Source: Acetivibrio straminisolvens JCM 21531
GTDB taxonomy: Bacteria; Bacillota; Clostridia; Acetivibrionales; Acetivibrionaceae
DNA: 64,000 nucleotides
Reading direction: 5' to 3'
NCBI RefSeq assembly: GCF_000521465.1
Contig: NZ_BAVR01000005.1
Span: 1 to 64,000 of the forward strand
A program made the translations under genes and the position numbers. This document shows, one piece after another, positions 48,695 through 57,303 of the stretch; position 1 is the stretch's first letter; each line of letters begins with the position of its first letter. The notes below the pieces were generated by a model, which was not told where the DNA came from, searched no databases, and was given only the letters and a program-made list of their open reading frames with translations.

Positions 48695-48955
48695 TTAGCC
48701 CCCATGTTTTCCTTTATATTTTGCTTTTGTTGCCAACCCGCCTCTTATGTGTCTTTCTGCTTTATTTTTGTCCAATACCGCCTTTGCCTCCTCGGCCAGG
48801 GCAGAATTAATTTTCATCAATCTTTCAGTCACGTCCTTGTGAACAGTGCTTTTGCTTATTCCGAATTTCTTTGCAGCAGCCCTCACGGTCGCCTTGTTTT
48901 CAACGATGTAATTTGCAAGCTCCACAGCTCTCTCTTCTATATACCTTTCAACGAT
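48695..48955 (-). CDS. spoIIID: stage III sporulation regulator SpoIIID, start unclear
   Basis: Small DNA-binding protein of the mother cell. The helix-turn-helix TVRAAAKKFGISKSTVHKDVTERL and basic C-terminal HIRGGLATKAKYKGKH are clear. By comparison with B. subtilis (HDYIKERTIKIGKYIVE) the product should also include IVERYIEERAVELANYIVE, encoded up to about 48955. No ATG/GTG/TTG exists in that frame there: AAGGGGGG (48959-48966) is followed by CGT ATC GTT. The first canonical codon is GTG 48925 (76 residues). Either an unusual start or a sequence error is present. Confidence 0.85.
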   Translation of the reverse strand: MVERYIEERAVELANYIVENKATVRAAAKKFGISKSTVHKDVTERLMKINSALAEEAKAVLDKNKAERHIRGGLATKAKYKGKHGG

Positions 48956-49233
48956 ACGCCCCCCTTACAGTTGATACTCTAGACTATTCAACCTAGCTTG
49001 ATATTTTTTATCTATTACCGCTGACTTGCTGCCGACGTTATCGAAACTGTCAAACTAAAGTCTATCACGGGCTTTTTTAAGTCAGGTAATTTTGTGTATC
49101 CATGCTTAAGAATTTTATTGATATCTGTATGCGTAAATTACATATCTTAAAGGCTTTAGTTGCTACACTAATATATATGCCTCTTTGAATTGACTTATGA
49201 TTGCAGGACATTTTAAAATTACACTGTTTTACG

Positions 49234-49241
49234 TTTTTGGC
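49234..49241. repeat. left 8-bp target-site duplication of the IS256 element
   Basis: TTTTTGGC at 49234-49241 is repeated exactly at 50810-50817, directly outside the two element ends. Confidence 0.92.
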
Positions 49242-49289
49242 GATTAAGTCTATATAATGGTGTAAAAAGAAGTTGAGCCAAAGCTCACA

Positions 49290-49335
49290 CCTCGGTTAAA
49301 ATATAAGTTGCCCAACAAATACCAAACCGAGGAGG
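49290..49335 (+). promoter_or_regulatory. hairpin overlapping the transposase ribosome site
   Basis: CCTCGGTT (49290-49297) is perfectly complementary to AACCGAGG (49325-49332), whose last bases begin the GGAGG ribosome site (49331-49335) of the transposase. A transcript entering from outside would carry both arms and partly hide the site, a known way to prevent accidental transposase synthesis. Confidence 0.5.
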
Positions 49336-49342
49336 ATGAACC

Positions 49343-50554
49343 ATGGCTCAGTTTAATATTACAATAACCGAGGAACTTTTGCACGGACTTTTTTTATCAA
49401 ATGGTAAAGATGAAGCATTTTCCAAACTGTTGGAGGAAATCTTCAACCAGGTACTCTTAGCACAATCTACAGAACAGTTAGGTGCTGAGCCTTATGAAAG
49501 GACGGAAGGAAGAACCGCCTATCGTAATGGTACCAGAGAAAGGCAGCTAACTACACGAATTGGGACGTTAACCTTAAGAATCCCCCGACACCGCAACGGA
49601 CAGTTCAGCACAGAGCTTTTTATGCGCTATCAACGGAGTGAGCAGGCACTGGTGTTGGCAATGATGGAGATGGTCATCAATGGGGTTTCTACTCGAAAGA
49701 TTGAGTCGATTACTGAAGAACTCTGTGGAAAGAAGTTTTCAAAATCGACTATCTCCACTCTATGCAAGAACCTGGATCCAATGGTGAATGCATTTAGAAC
49801 ACGGCCTCTGAAAAGCCATTATCCTTTTCTAATGGTGGATGCCATTTATGTAAAAGTACGTGAAAACAAGCGTATACAATCCAGAGGACTGCTTATAGCC
49901 ATCGGCATCAATGAGGAAGGACATCGCGAGGTAGTTGGATTTCAGTTGGCGAACAGTGAGTCCGAAAACAGCTGGGGCGAGTTCTTTGGCTCCTTAAAAG
50001 AACGGGGGCTGAAAGATGTCCGCGTGGTTACCTCAGATGATCACAAGGGCCTTGTTAATGCTGTAAGAAAACACTTTCAGGGAGCCAGCTGGCAGCGTTG
50101 TCAAACCCACTTCTCCAGGAACATGCTGGACCATGCACCTAAGGCATTGCAGCCAGAAATCAAGGAAGACCTGCGCCGGCTATACGAGTCTGTCGATCTT
50201 GAGAGTGCCCGCAAGGTTCGGGACCAGATTATCGCAAAGTATGAAGCCAGGGCACCAAAAGCCACAAACTTGCTGGACGAAGCTTTTGACGATATCACTG
50301 CTGTTCTGGCGTTGCCTCTCAGATATCGGAAGCGGCTTCGTACCACCAATGGAGTAGAGAGACTTAATGAGGAAATCCGACGCCGGGAACGGGTTATCCG
50401 GATCTTCCCCAATGAGGCATCTGTTATCCGGCTCATGGGAGCTCTTTTAATGGAGCAGGATGAAAAATGGCAGACAGGCCGTAAATACTTTGATATGGAG
50501 CTATATTACCATACTGTCCGGGATAATGACTCAGAAGACGACACTGCTGCTTAA
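49343..50554 (+). CDS. IS256-family (mutator type) transposase
   Basis: Intact DDE transposase of 403 residues. Catalytic residues fit D166 (FLMVDAIYV), D232 or D233 (VVTSDDHKG) and E339 (TTNGVERLN), with the family's CxxH in WQRCQTHFSRN before the helical insertion. The N-terminal region AQSTEQLGAEPYERTEGRTAYRNG is typical. GAGGAGG is 7 nt before the ATG. It would excise and insert the element by a circular intermediate, as known for IS256. Confidence 0.97.
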   Translation: MAQFNITITEELLHGLFLSNGKDEAFSKLLEEIFNQVLLAQSTEQLGAEPYERTEGRTAYRNGTRERQLTTRIGTLTLRIPRHRNGQFSTELFMRYQRSEQALVLAMMEMVINGVSTRKIESITEELCGKKFSKSTISTLCKNLDPMVNAFRTRPLKSHYPFLMVDAIYVKVRENKRIQSRGLLIAIGINEEGHREVVGFQLANSESENSWGEFFGSLKERGLKDVRVVTSDDHKGLVNAVRKHFQGASWQRCQTHFSRNMLDHAPKALQPEIKEDLRRLYESVDLESARKVRDQIIAKYEARAPKATNLLDEAFDDITAVLALPLRYRKRLRTTNGVERLNEEIRRRERVIRIFPNEASVIRLMGALLMEQDEKWQTGRKYFDMELYYHTVRDNDSEDDTAA

Positions 50555-50574
50555 ATTGCTTGCCCTGTATAGCC

Positions 50575-50740
50575 GCATTTATTCCACGGTCTGTTGACAA
50601 CGAGCCTCCCATGGCATGTTGATGGGCATCAAGCCATCACTCCACAATGATAGGCAGGCCTTACGCTGGTGTAGTGATGCCCGGCCAACCAGCCTAACAT
50701 GCCATGTACTCATTGTCAACAGCTTTCGCGGCATAAACGC
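50575..50740. repeat. long imperfect inverted repeat in the 3' non-coding part of the IS
   Basis: Arms ~50575-50620 and ~50696-50740 pair through CTGTTGACAA/TTGTCAACAG and ATGGCATGTT/AACATGCCAT, extended outward by TTTAT-CC-CG matches. A nested pair GGGCATCA/TGATGCCC (50624-50631, 50675-50682) lies inside. It occupies most of the ~255 bp between the transposase stop and the right end. Confidence 0.75.
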
Positions 50741-50803
50741 TTAGACTATTGTTTGATTAGCTACTGCTTTGATGACCGAGGTATTTTACACACAAATTTG
50801 GAC

Positions 50804-50831
50804 TTGACTTTTTTGGCTTTGATGTTATAAT
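50804..50831 (+). promoter_or_regulatory. hybrid promoter: IS-borne -35 and resident -10
   Basis: TTGACT (50804-50809) is the last six bases of the IS. After 16 bp comes TATAAT (50826-50831) in resident DNA. The composite matches consensus in 11 of 12 positions and faces the lipoprotein gene. Before insertion the hexamer at the same spacing would have been TTTACG (49228-49233). Confidence 0.72.
50810..50817. repeat. right 8-bp target-site duplication
   Basis: TTTTTGGC, identical to 49234-49241. Confidence 0.92.
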
Positions 50832-50937
50832 AAATTTGATATAAATGTAATATTTTCTATAGAAGTAGCAGGATAACAATTTAAAAAGTTAGTGGAATTA
50901 TGACTTTTTTATTCTTGTTAAAGGGGGGTGGGGAAAA

Positions 50938-51744
50938 ATGTCTATTAAGAAAAGCGTAATTTTAGTTACTGCCGCAGCAGCTTTGCTTTTAGGTGCTGCC
51001 GGCTGCAGCAATAATAATGCTGTGCCAGCCCAAAATACCGGTGAAAATGTAAGCGTCAGGGATAACAACGCTACACCGGCATATAATTTAGACCATAGCA
51101 ATGGGTTGCCAACAGATACTGCCGGCGAAAGTTTAAGTACCGATAATAGCAACGCCGTACCCACAGATAATGCCAATGAAGTTAGGAGAGGCCTTCGAAT
51201 GGGCGGAGGTATAATGCCCAATATAGCCGGTGAGTACATGAGTGTAGCAGAGGTAAAGAAAAAATCGGAAGAAATTGTTCATTTAAAAGCTATATCGTAT
51301 GAAACTATTGAAAAAGTAGGATTCCCTAGTACTATAACTAATGCAGAAGTATTAAGCGTTATTGAAGGAAGCCTTTCAAAGGGAGATATAATAAAACTGG
51401 TTCAAACCGGTGCCATTAACGGTGAACAAGAAATAAGCATGCCGGGAGATCCCATTTTCAGACCAGGCGATGAAATGGTACTTTTTCTGGTAAAAGCTAA
51501 AGTTGACAATGCGGAAGATGCATATCTCACCGTAGGATTTAATGAAGGCAGATTTGATGTCATAAACTCAAAAATTCATGCGCGGGGACCTCAGCATATT
51601 AGTTATTCATCAACACCAACTCCAATAGTAAGAAAAGAAGTTAAAAGGTCCGATTCGATTGCCGAAATGAGTTATTACGACATTACCCGCTTTAGCTTTA
51701 CTGTGGAAGAGTTTTCCCAAAAGATTAGAGAATTAAAGGATTAG
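50938..51744 (+). CDS. secreted lipoprotein, unknown function
   Basis: Protein of 268 residues with a lipoprotein signal: basic start, hydrophobic run and lipobox LLGAAGC (Cys23). A low-complexity linker (~24-85) repeats a pattern of N/T/P/D with three VPTD- or TPAY-like units. The folded part (~100-268) has VAEVKKKSEEIVHLKAISYETIEK, VLSVIEGSLSKGDIIKLVQTG and PIFRPGDEMVLFLVKAK, reminiscent of small beta-barrel domains, but I do not recognise the family. AAAGGGGGGTGGGG precedes the ATG. It lies just downstream of the IS and may be driven by the hybrid promoter. Confidence 0.85.
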   Translation: MSIKKSVILVTAAAALLLGAAGCSNNNAVPAQNTGENVSVRDNNATPAYNLDHSNGLPTDTAGESLSTDNSNAVPTDNANEVRRGLRMGGGIMPNIAGEYMSVAEVKKKSEEIVHLKAISYETIEKVGFPSTITNAEVLSVIEGSLSKGDIIKLVQTGAINGEQEISMPGDPIFRPGDEMVLFLVKAKVDNAEDAYLTVGFNEGRFDVINSKIHARGPQHISYSSTPTPIVRKEVKRSDSIAEMSYYDITRFSFTVEEFSQKIRELKD

Positions 51745-51752
51745 AAAATATT

Positions 51753-51792
51753 AAAAGCCAGTGGAACTATATATACAATACCACTGGCTTTT
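51753..51792. terminator. bidirectional terminator between lipoprotein and spoIIQ-like genes
   Basis: 12-bp stem AAAAGCCAGTGG/CCACTGGCTTTT (51753-51764, 51781-51792) with a 16-nt AT-rich loop, between convergent genes. Confidence 0.9.
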
Positions 51793-51824
51793 AATATTTT
51801 TAATGTGTCTTCATAAATCAACAT

Positions 51825-52748
51825 CTATTTTTTGTCATCCGAAGGCAACTGGAGATAACTCTTCGGGTCAACAGGTTTGTTGTCTTTCAAAACTTCAAAA
51901 TGAAGGTGTGCAGGTTCTGCTGATTCAATAATTGCGGTATTTCCTACGCTTCCGATTATTTCTCCCTGTTTGACCTTCTGGTTTGGAGTCACCATGTCTC
52001 CGCTGGCAAGATTTGCGTACAATGTCTTTATGCCGTTTTCATGCTCTACAATTACTGTTACACCAAACCTGGGATCGCTTTTAACCTCAGTTACCACTCC
52101 ATCGGCAACGGCTTTGACCGGAGTGCCTCTGTCCGCTCTCAAATCCACTCCGCTATGAGCCCGCCATTCATCCAAAGTTTTTGAATAAACCAGCCTGTCC
52201 ATTGCATATTCAAAAGTCACTTCTCCAAAAACAGGCATTACAAATGTAAGTTTCTTGCCACTCTCAGACTTGCCCTCGGACTTGTTTGCGGATTTTTCTG
52301 ATGTCTTTGCTGCTTCAACCTTTTGGCTGTCTGCCTCTGTTTTTGTTGATGTCTCTGCTTTTTGAGGCTTTGCCGAAGGTTTTGGACTTTCTTCTGCTTT
52401 AGGACTTGCAGCAGGACCGGAAGGCTTTATTGCTTCGATTGCCTCTCCCGATGTTTCTGCCGCAATTTCACTTTCAAGACCGTCTTTCGGCAATAAATAA
52501 GTACTGTTGCTTCCGTTTTCATCAACTATGCTGCTTGCCATATCCGGTGAGATAATATCCTCTTCACCGATGTCTTTTGATGAACGTATGTTATGTGCTG
52601 TAATGAATACCGCTGTAGCTCCAATAACCGTTATACACAATGCCAAAACAATATAAAATCCTTTTTTATCGAGAAAATCCAAAACTTTCTTTTGTGAAAT
52701 CTTCTTGTCGGGAAACATTTTTTTAAAATCCACTTTTTCCACCTCCAT
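51825..52748 (-). CDS. spoIIQ: M23-family membrane peptidase, SpoIIQ-like
   Basis: Protein of 307 residues. Short cytoplasmic start, one membrane helix (~31-52), a long charged linker rich in K/E/S/P (~95-165), and a LytM/M23 domain (~170-300). The zinc ligands are visible: H198 and D202 in HSGVDL, H281 and H283 in HLHF. SpoIIQ is the forespore half of the channel across the intermembrane space; clostridial forms keep the zinc site that Bacillus lost. The order spoIID-spoIIQ-spoIIID supports the name. Confidence 0.88.
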   Translation of the reverse strand: MEVEKVDFKKMFPDKKISQKKVLDFLDKKGFYIVLALCITVIGATAVFITAHNIRSSKDIGEEDIISPDMASSIVDENGSNSTYLLPKDGLESEIAAETSGEAIEAIKPSGPAASPKAEESPKPSAKPQKAETSTKTEADSQKVEAAKTSEKSANKSEGKSESGKKLTFVMPVFGEVTFEYAMDRLVYSKTLDEWRAHSGVDLRADRGTPVKAVADGVVTEVKSDPRFGVTVIVEHENGIKTLYANLASGDMVTPNQKVKQGEIIGSVGNTAIIESAEPAHLHFEVLKDNKPVDPKSYLQLPSDDKK

Positions 52749-52812
52749 ATATTATTGTTACCGCATATGGCAGCAATATACATGGAGAAGAAAAAATATT
52801 TAATCTTTACGG

Positions 52813-53815
52813 TTACCGGTTACATGCTTCGAAATTCTCAATAGTGTCAAGGTATACCCCAGTATAATAGTGCTTTAAAATCTCCTCATACGTTCCGCCG
52901 TTTTTTGCAAGGTAATTTGCCCCCCATTGGCTCATACCGACCCCATGCCCGTATCCAATCGTCGTTATTATAACCTCGCCGTCATCTCCCTTTTCAATAT
53001 TGAATTCGTAGATCTAAGGCCCAGCAAGGTTCTTAGCTGTGTACCCTTAATAACCACATCCTCAATCTTAAGTTCCTTTACTCTTCCCGCCGGAGTTCTC
53101 TCCAATACCTCAATTTCTTCTAAAAGGTTTTCCGGTTCTATATCTATATCCGGGTATTCTTCCTCCAGTTTTTTCGTTATTTCTTCTTCCTTAAACACCG
53201 TCTCAACCTTGTACCCCGAACTTTTATCCTCACCTTCACTCTTTACGCTTTTCAAATAAGGTACTTCCACTCCTTCCCAGACATCTTCCGCATTCTCGGT
53301 CATCCCTCCGCTGTTTGCATGGAATACCGGATTCACCACTTTTTTGTCATACAGAATGATTATTCCCTCTGTTTCCTTGACTGCTCTCTCAATTTTATTC
53401 CAATTGTCAAGGGCTTTGAAAGTGCCCCATTTTGCCATTGCATCCTCCTTTTTTGTCCATGCCTGGCAGTGTCCCGGGTCAGTACAGATATCGGCCCCCT
53501 TGTGGGTATCTTCCTTTGGGGAATAGAATTTTTTCATTCTTCCGTATACATAGGTACGGGCAGCAACAGCCTGTGCCTTAAGGCTTCCAATTCGAAATCC
53601 GCAGGCATTTCAGCCGCCACCACGCCCTTGAGATACTCCTCCAGAATCATTTCCTCAACTTCATCCCTGTCTTTAATATACACCTTTAACGTCATGTCCT
53701 CTTTTTCCTCGGGTACAATGTCCTCAATTACTGTACTGCATCCTCTCACGATAATCAGAGGGAGAATAACTACTATTATAGTCATTAACAAAACATATCT
53801 AACGAATCTTTTCAT
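52813..53815 (-). CDS. spoIID: stage II sporulation protein D (SpoIID), two frameshifts here
   Basis: Restored product of ~334 residues: N-terminal membrane anchor (~5-25), then the SpoIID murein lytic transglycosylase domain with LKVYIKDRDEVEEMILEEYLKGVVAAEMPADFE (including the catalytic Glu region), ALKAQAVAARTYVYGRM, FHANSGGMTENAEDVW and the repaired end GYGHGVGMSQWGANYLAKNG. It degrades septal murein during engulfment. Bases are missing near 53582 and 53003. It lies downstream of murA. Confidence 0.92.
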
Positions 53816-53973
53816 TATCCATACCTTTTCCCGATGCTTTGTAGTTTCTTACCAACAAGTGCATGTCAGTACTAATAAATATGATTGCAAATTACAAGTT
53901 ATTCTTTTTTTACGGACAATGAAAAGCAGTGGAAAGGATAATATAATAATGCATTAATAAAAGCAAAATAATT

Positions 53974-54006
53974 AAAGGACGAGGTAAATAACCTGCGTCC
54001 TTTAAT
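53974..54006 (-). terminator. terminator of murA
   Basis: Stem AAAGGACG-AGGT/ACCT-GCGTCCTTT (53974-53985, 53991-54003) downstream of murA. On the minus strand it is followed by AATTATTTT. Confidence 0.8.
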
Positions 54007-54034
54007 ATGTACTTCATTTTACTCTATTAAAATT

Positions 54035-55303
54035 TTACTGTTCATCTTCGACTCTTTGAATGTTTGCTCCAAGGGAGTTGAGCTTTTCGTGTATTCTTAC
54101 GTACCCTCTTTCAATATGCTCTATCTCGGTAACTTCGGTAACGCCTTCAGCTACAAGTCCTGCCAAAACAAGGGCTGCACCGGCTCTTAAGTCTGTTGCC
54201 CTTACCTTTGCTCCCGTAAGTTTGCTATTACCTTCAATAATCGCGCTTCTTCCCTCAATTTTAACATTTGCTCCCATTCTTTTGAGCTCTGCCAAATGCA
54301 TAAACCTGTTTTCAAAAATAGTCTCGATAACCATACTGGTTCCCTCTGCTTTGGTCATCAAAGAAGTCATCTGTGCCTGCATATCCGTCGGGAAACCGGG
54401 ATACGGATGTGTTTTAATATCAATAGGCCTTATTGCATCATTGGCTTTTACATGTATGCTTGAGAGCTCTTCGGAAACTTCAACGCCCGCTTCCCTCAGC
54501 TTTGCAGTAATCGGTTTTACATGATCGGGCACAATATTTTCAATAATTACATCTCCGCCGGTCACCGCTGCAGCCACCATAAATGTCCCCGCTTCAATCC
54601 TGTCGGGTATTACTGCATGGTTGGTTCCGCTCAAGCTATGAACACCGTGTATCTTAATGGTATCGGTGCCTGCACCCTTTATATCGGCGCCCATGGCAGT
54701 AAGATATGTGGCAAGATCCACAATTTCCGGTTCGATTGCAGCATTTTCAATAATTGTCTGGCCCTCTGCCAAAACTGCAGCCATCATAATATTTTCCGTA
54801 GCACCCACACTGGGAAAATCCAGGTATATCTTGCTCCCTTTGAGTCTTCCGCTTACTCTTGCTTCTATATAACCATGTCCTTGTTCTATCTCGGCTCCCA
54901 TCGCTGCAAATCCTTTTAGATGCAAATCTACAGGTCTTGTACCTATAGCGCATCCACCCGGAAGGGAAATTTTGGCTATTCCTGTTCTGGCCAACAGCGG
55001 ACCCATGACAAGAATAGATGCCCTCATTTTATTTACCAACTCATAAGGTGCTGTTGTATTTAAAATATCACTCGTGTTAATGCAAACTTTTGACTTGCTT
55101 TCGGAGAATTTAACATTCACCCCAAAGGACTCCAACAGATCACACATAATTTTTACGTCAGTGAGATCCGGAACTTCCTCAATAATGCTTTCCCTGTCCC
55201 CTAAAATTGAGGCGGCAATAATAGGCAGAACAGAGTTCTTTGCGCCGCTAATTCTTACTTTTCCCCGTAAAGGCTTTCCTTGAGTTACAATTAATTTGGG
55301 CAC
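54035..55303 (-). CDS. murA: UDP-N-acetylglucosamine 1-carboxyvinyltransferase MurA
   Basis: Protein of 422 residues, intact EPSP-synthase-like fold: [21 protein letters not shown], and [19 protein letters not shown] with the catalytic cysteine that fosfomycin modifies, plus DRIEAGTFM and [14 protein letters not shown]. It transfers enolpyruvate to UDP-GlcNAc, the first murein step. The start is GTG 55303 with AAAGGAAG 7 nt upstream; the longer frame to 55381 overlaps ywmB and lacks homology. Confidence 0.96.
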   Translation of the reverse strand: MPKLIVTQGKPLRGKVRISGAKNSVLPIIAASILGDRESIIEEVPDLTDVKIMCDLLESFGVNVKFSESKSKVCINTSDILNTTAPYELVNKMRASILVMGPLLARTGIAKISLPGGCAIGTRPVDLHLKGFAAMGAEIEQGHGYIEARVSGRLKGSKIYLDFPSVGATENIMMAAVLAEGQTIIENAAIEPEIVDLATYLTAMGADIKGAGTDTIKIHGVHSLSGTNHAVIPDRIEAGTFMVAAAVTGGDVIIENIVPDHVKPITAKLREAGVEVSEELSSIHVKANDAIRPIDIKTHPYPGFPTDMQAQMTSLMTKAEGTSMVIETIFENRFMHLAELKRMGANVKIEGRSAIIEGNSKLTGAKVRATDLRAGAALVLAGLVAEGVTEVTEIEHIERGYVRIHEKLNSLGANIQRVEDEQ

Positions 55304-55370
55304 GTCGATTCTTCCTTTCGTTTTTTTATTGTAATTTATCTTTTGTATCCACCTTGCGCGGCTGCTTGTA

Positions 55371-56123
55371 TCAATATTCAACAGTTATCACAGGTGTCGC
55401 AAGCCATATGTATGTTCTGTCTTCATAAGAATTATACCTGATTGCGATGTTCATATTCACCCTTTCGCCATTTACCAGTATTGAATTGTCAATACTCGGA
55501 GCGAAAGCCGAAACACTTATTAAATTTTTTTCTGCAATACCGTTTACCTTTTTAGCCCTTGCACTTTTGAGTATTCTATTACTCATTTTATTTAAATCTT
55601 TGTGATCCATCTTTCCTTCAAAATATCCGGTAATACAGATATTCAATTCCGATTCAATTTTATATTTGTCAAGCACATCAACTAAATCATCATGTATATC
55701 CTCAAGTCCAATTTCATCGGGCCCGGAAGTGAGGCTCAGTGAAATATAAGACTTTCCTGCATCTTGCCCGCTTCTATTGGATTGGGCACATATGTTTACC
55801 ATCTTCCCGTTGCCAACAGTTCCGATTATCTCTATCTTGTCAATCTGATCATTTGTTATCAATCTTCTTGAATACAGTTCGTTATTCTCTATATTCAAAT
55901 CCTTTGCTAGATTGTCTGCCATCTTTGACAATTCTTCAAAACTTTTTTCTGTTTTTGACCATGCATAAAATTCAGTGTTGGCAAGAGTTGCCCCCGATGC
56001 CACAAAAGCTTCTTTAAGGGCGCTTGAAGATGACCCTTTATTATAATATAGCTTTAAACACCCAATTGTAAATAGTATAATTAAGATTATTAGCAAATAA
56101 AAGTATTTCGACGAAAGTTTCAT
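55371..56123 (-). CDS. ywmB: YwmB family protein
   Basis: Protein of 250 residues. The N-terminal signal/anchor (~7-25) ends near IGCLK and may be a lipobox. The soluble part (~35-250) has the TATA-box-binding-like beta-alpha pattern of YwmB, with [18 protein letters not shown] and [25 protein letters not shown]. In Bacillus ywmB precedes murAA and spoIID, exactly as here. The function is not established. AAAAGGGAG precedes the ATG. Confidence 0.85.
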   Translation of the reverse strand: MKLSSKYFYLLIILIILFTIGCLKLYYNKGSSSSALKEAFVASGATLANTEFYAWSKTEKSFEELSKMADNLAKDLNIENNELYSRRLITNDQIDKIEIIGTVGNGKMVNICAQSNRSGQDAGKSYISLSLTSGPDEIGLEDIHDDLVDVLDKYKIESELNICITGYFEGKMDHKDLNKMSNRILKSARAKKVNGIAEKNLISVSAFAPSIDNSILVNGERVNMNIAIRYNSYEDRTYIWLATPVITVEY

Positions 56124-56239
56124 ATATATCTCCCTTTTCTACCATTTTGTACATCTTCATTAGAAATGGACACAGCTATAGTAGAATTATTGCCTTTTCG
56201 CAAGAGGGATATACATATATTATTTTTTAAGAACTGTTT

Positions 56240-56275
56240 GAAATTTTCAATTGTTTAGAAATTTTCAACTGTTAA
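56240..56275. repeat. two tandem 18-bp units
   Basis: GAAATTTTCAATTGTTTA (56240-56257) is followed directly by GAAATTTTCAACTGTTAA (56258-56275), differing at two positions, in the spacer upstream of ywmB. No function is apparent. Confidence 0.5.
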
Positions 56276-56398
56276 GAAGTGCTCTTTTGTACAACCACCT
56301 CCTAAAAAAGCGGCATAGAATTATTGTAAACTTTTTTTCGTCGTAATGCAAAATCGTAAATTAAGTAGCTTGGTACAACAAAGGATCTGGCTTCTATA

Positions 56399-57253
56399 TC
56401 AGTATGTGGAGAGTGCTCTGCTTACCATCATGGAACAGTTGGCTCTAGTTATTGCAGCTTCTTCGTCAAAATTCTTGTAGAGGCTGTCATTAACCGTCAG
56501 GATACCTACATCAAACATTTTCTTTACTGATTTGCTGTACCATTTATCCGGATTTAATTTTGAATAAATCCCGTTTTTTGTAGTCTTGAACTCGAACGCT
56601 CTCGCTACAACCGAACAGGCCTCAGCTAAAGTTATAGGCCGATCGGGCCTTACCGTCCCGTCTTCATAACCTGAAATCAATCCGTGTTTTGATGCAACAA
56701 TTATTATATCCCTTGCCCAATGTCCGTCAATATCGGTAAATCCCGAAGTATTCTCCGTTGTCCCTTGAAGATTCAACGCCTTTACCAGAAGAACCATAAA
56801 CTCTGCTCTGGTAATACTACTTTCTGGCTTGAAGGAACCGTCCGGCATTCCGTTCACAATTCCCGCATCATGAAGATGAGTAATATACTCCTGGGCTTCA
56901 ATGCCCCTTATGTCGCTAAAAGGTACCCAATCGGCATCATTAATGTTTGAAAGGATTATTCTAATCGGCGGAACAGCACCGGTCAAATCGTAGTCAAGAT
57001 GTGCCCGGGATGCTCCTTCAACCGTCTCATAACCAATATTGAGCGTTTTGCCGTTTACCAGGAAATAATGGGTAATGGCAATGCCTTTGTCTTTATTTTT
57101 TTCTTCATCGGACCACTTTAATGTAACCCTTATTTTGTTTTCGTCTATTTGCCGCGTCTCGAACACAACTCCGTGAGCATTGACATTTTGCACACTCACA
57201 ATCATAACAAGCAATATAAATATTATGCTCACACATATAGTCTTTATATTCAT
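56399..57253 (-). CDS. secreted protein with three SLH domains
   Basis: Protein of 284 residues. Signal peptide ~1-26 (ending NVNA), a ~80-residue N-terminal beta-rich domain of unknown type, then three S-layer homology repeats (~110-155, ~170-215, ~230-284) with ITRAEFMVLLVKAL, GHWARDIIIVASKHGLISGYEDGTVRP and ITRANCSMMVSRAL. SLH trimers bind pyruvylated wall polysaccharide and hold the protein on the cell surface. It follows the large FN3/SLH gene by 50 nt in the same direction. Confidence 0.88.
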   Translation of the reverse strand: MNIKTICVSIIFILLVMIVSVQNVNAHGVVFETRQIDENKIRVTLKWSDEEKNKDKGIAITHYFLVNGKTLNIGYETVEGASRAHLDYDLTGAVPPIRIILSNINDADWVPFSDIRGIEAQEYITHLHDAGIVNGMPDGSFKPESSITRAEFMVLLVKALNLQGTTENTSGFTDIDGHWARDIIIVASKHGLISGYEDGTVRPDRPITLAEACSVVARAFEFKTTKNGIYSKLNPDKWYSKSVKKMFDVGILTVNDSLYKNFDEEAAITRANCSMMVSRALSTY

Positions 57254-57303
57254 TATTTCCTACCTCAAATCCTCTTTTTTAAAGTAGAAATTAACCTTGT
57301 TTT

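Larger units (their letters stand above)
49242..50809 (+). mobile_element. IS256-family insertion sequence, complete
   Basis: Element of 1568 bp. The left end GATTAAGTCTATATAATGGTG resembles the classical IS256 end as remembered; the right end read inward is AGTCAAGTCCAAATTTGTGT. The two 26-bp ends match at 17 positions and share GTGTAAAA at the inner side. It encodes one intact transposase and is bracketed by an exact 8-bp duplication, so insertion is recent or well preserved. It lies between spoIIID and a lipoprotein gene. Confidence 0.95.

Noticed and set aside
55304-55381. N-terminal extension of murA
   Set aside because: It overlaps the end of ywmB and lacks MurA similarity; AAAGGAAG supports GTG 55303.
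56240-56275. Possible CRISPR or iteron array
   Set aside because: Only two 18-bp units with no spacers and no cas genes anywhere in the window.
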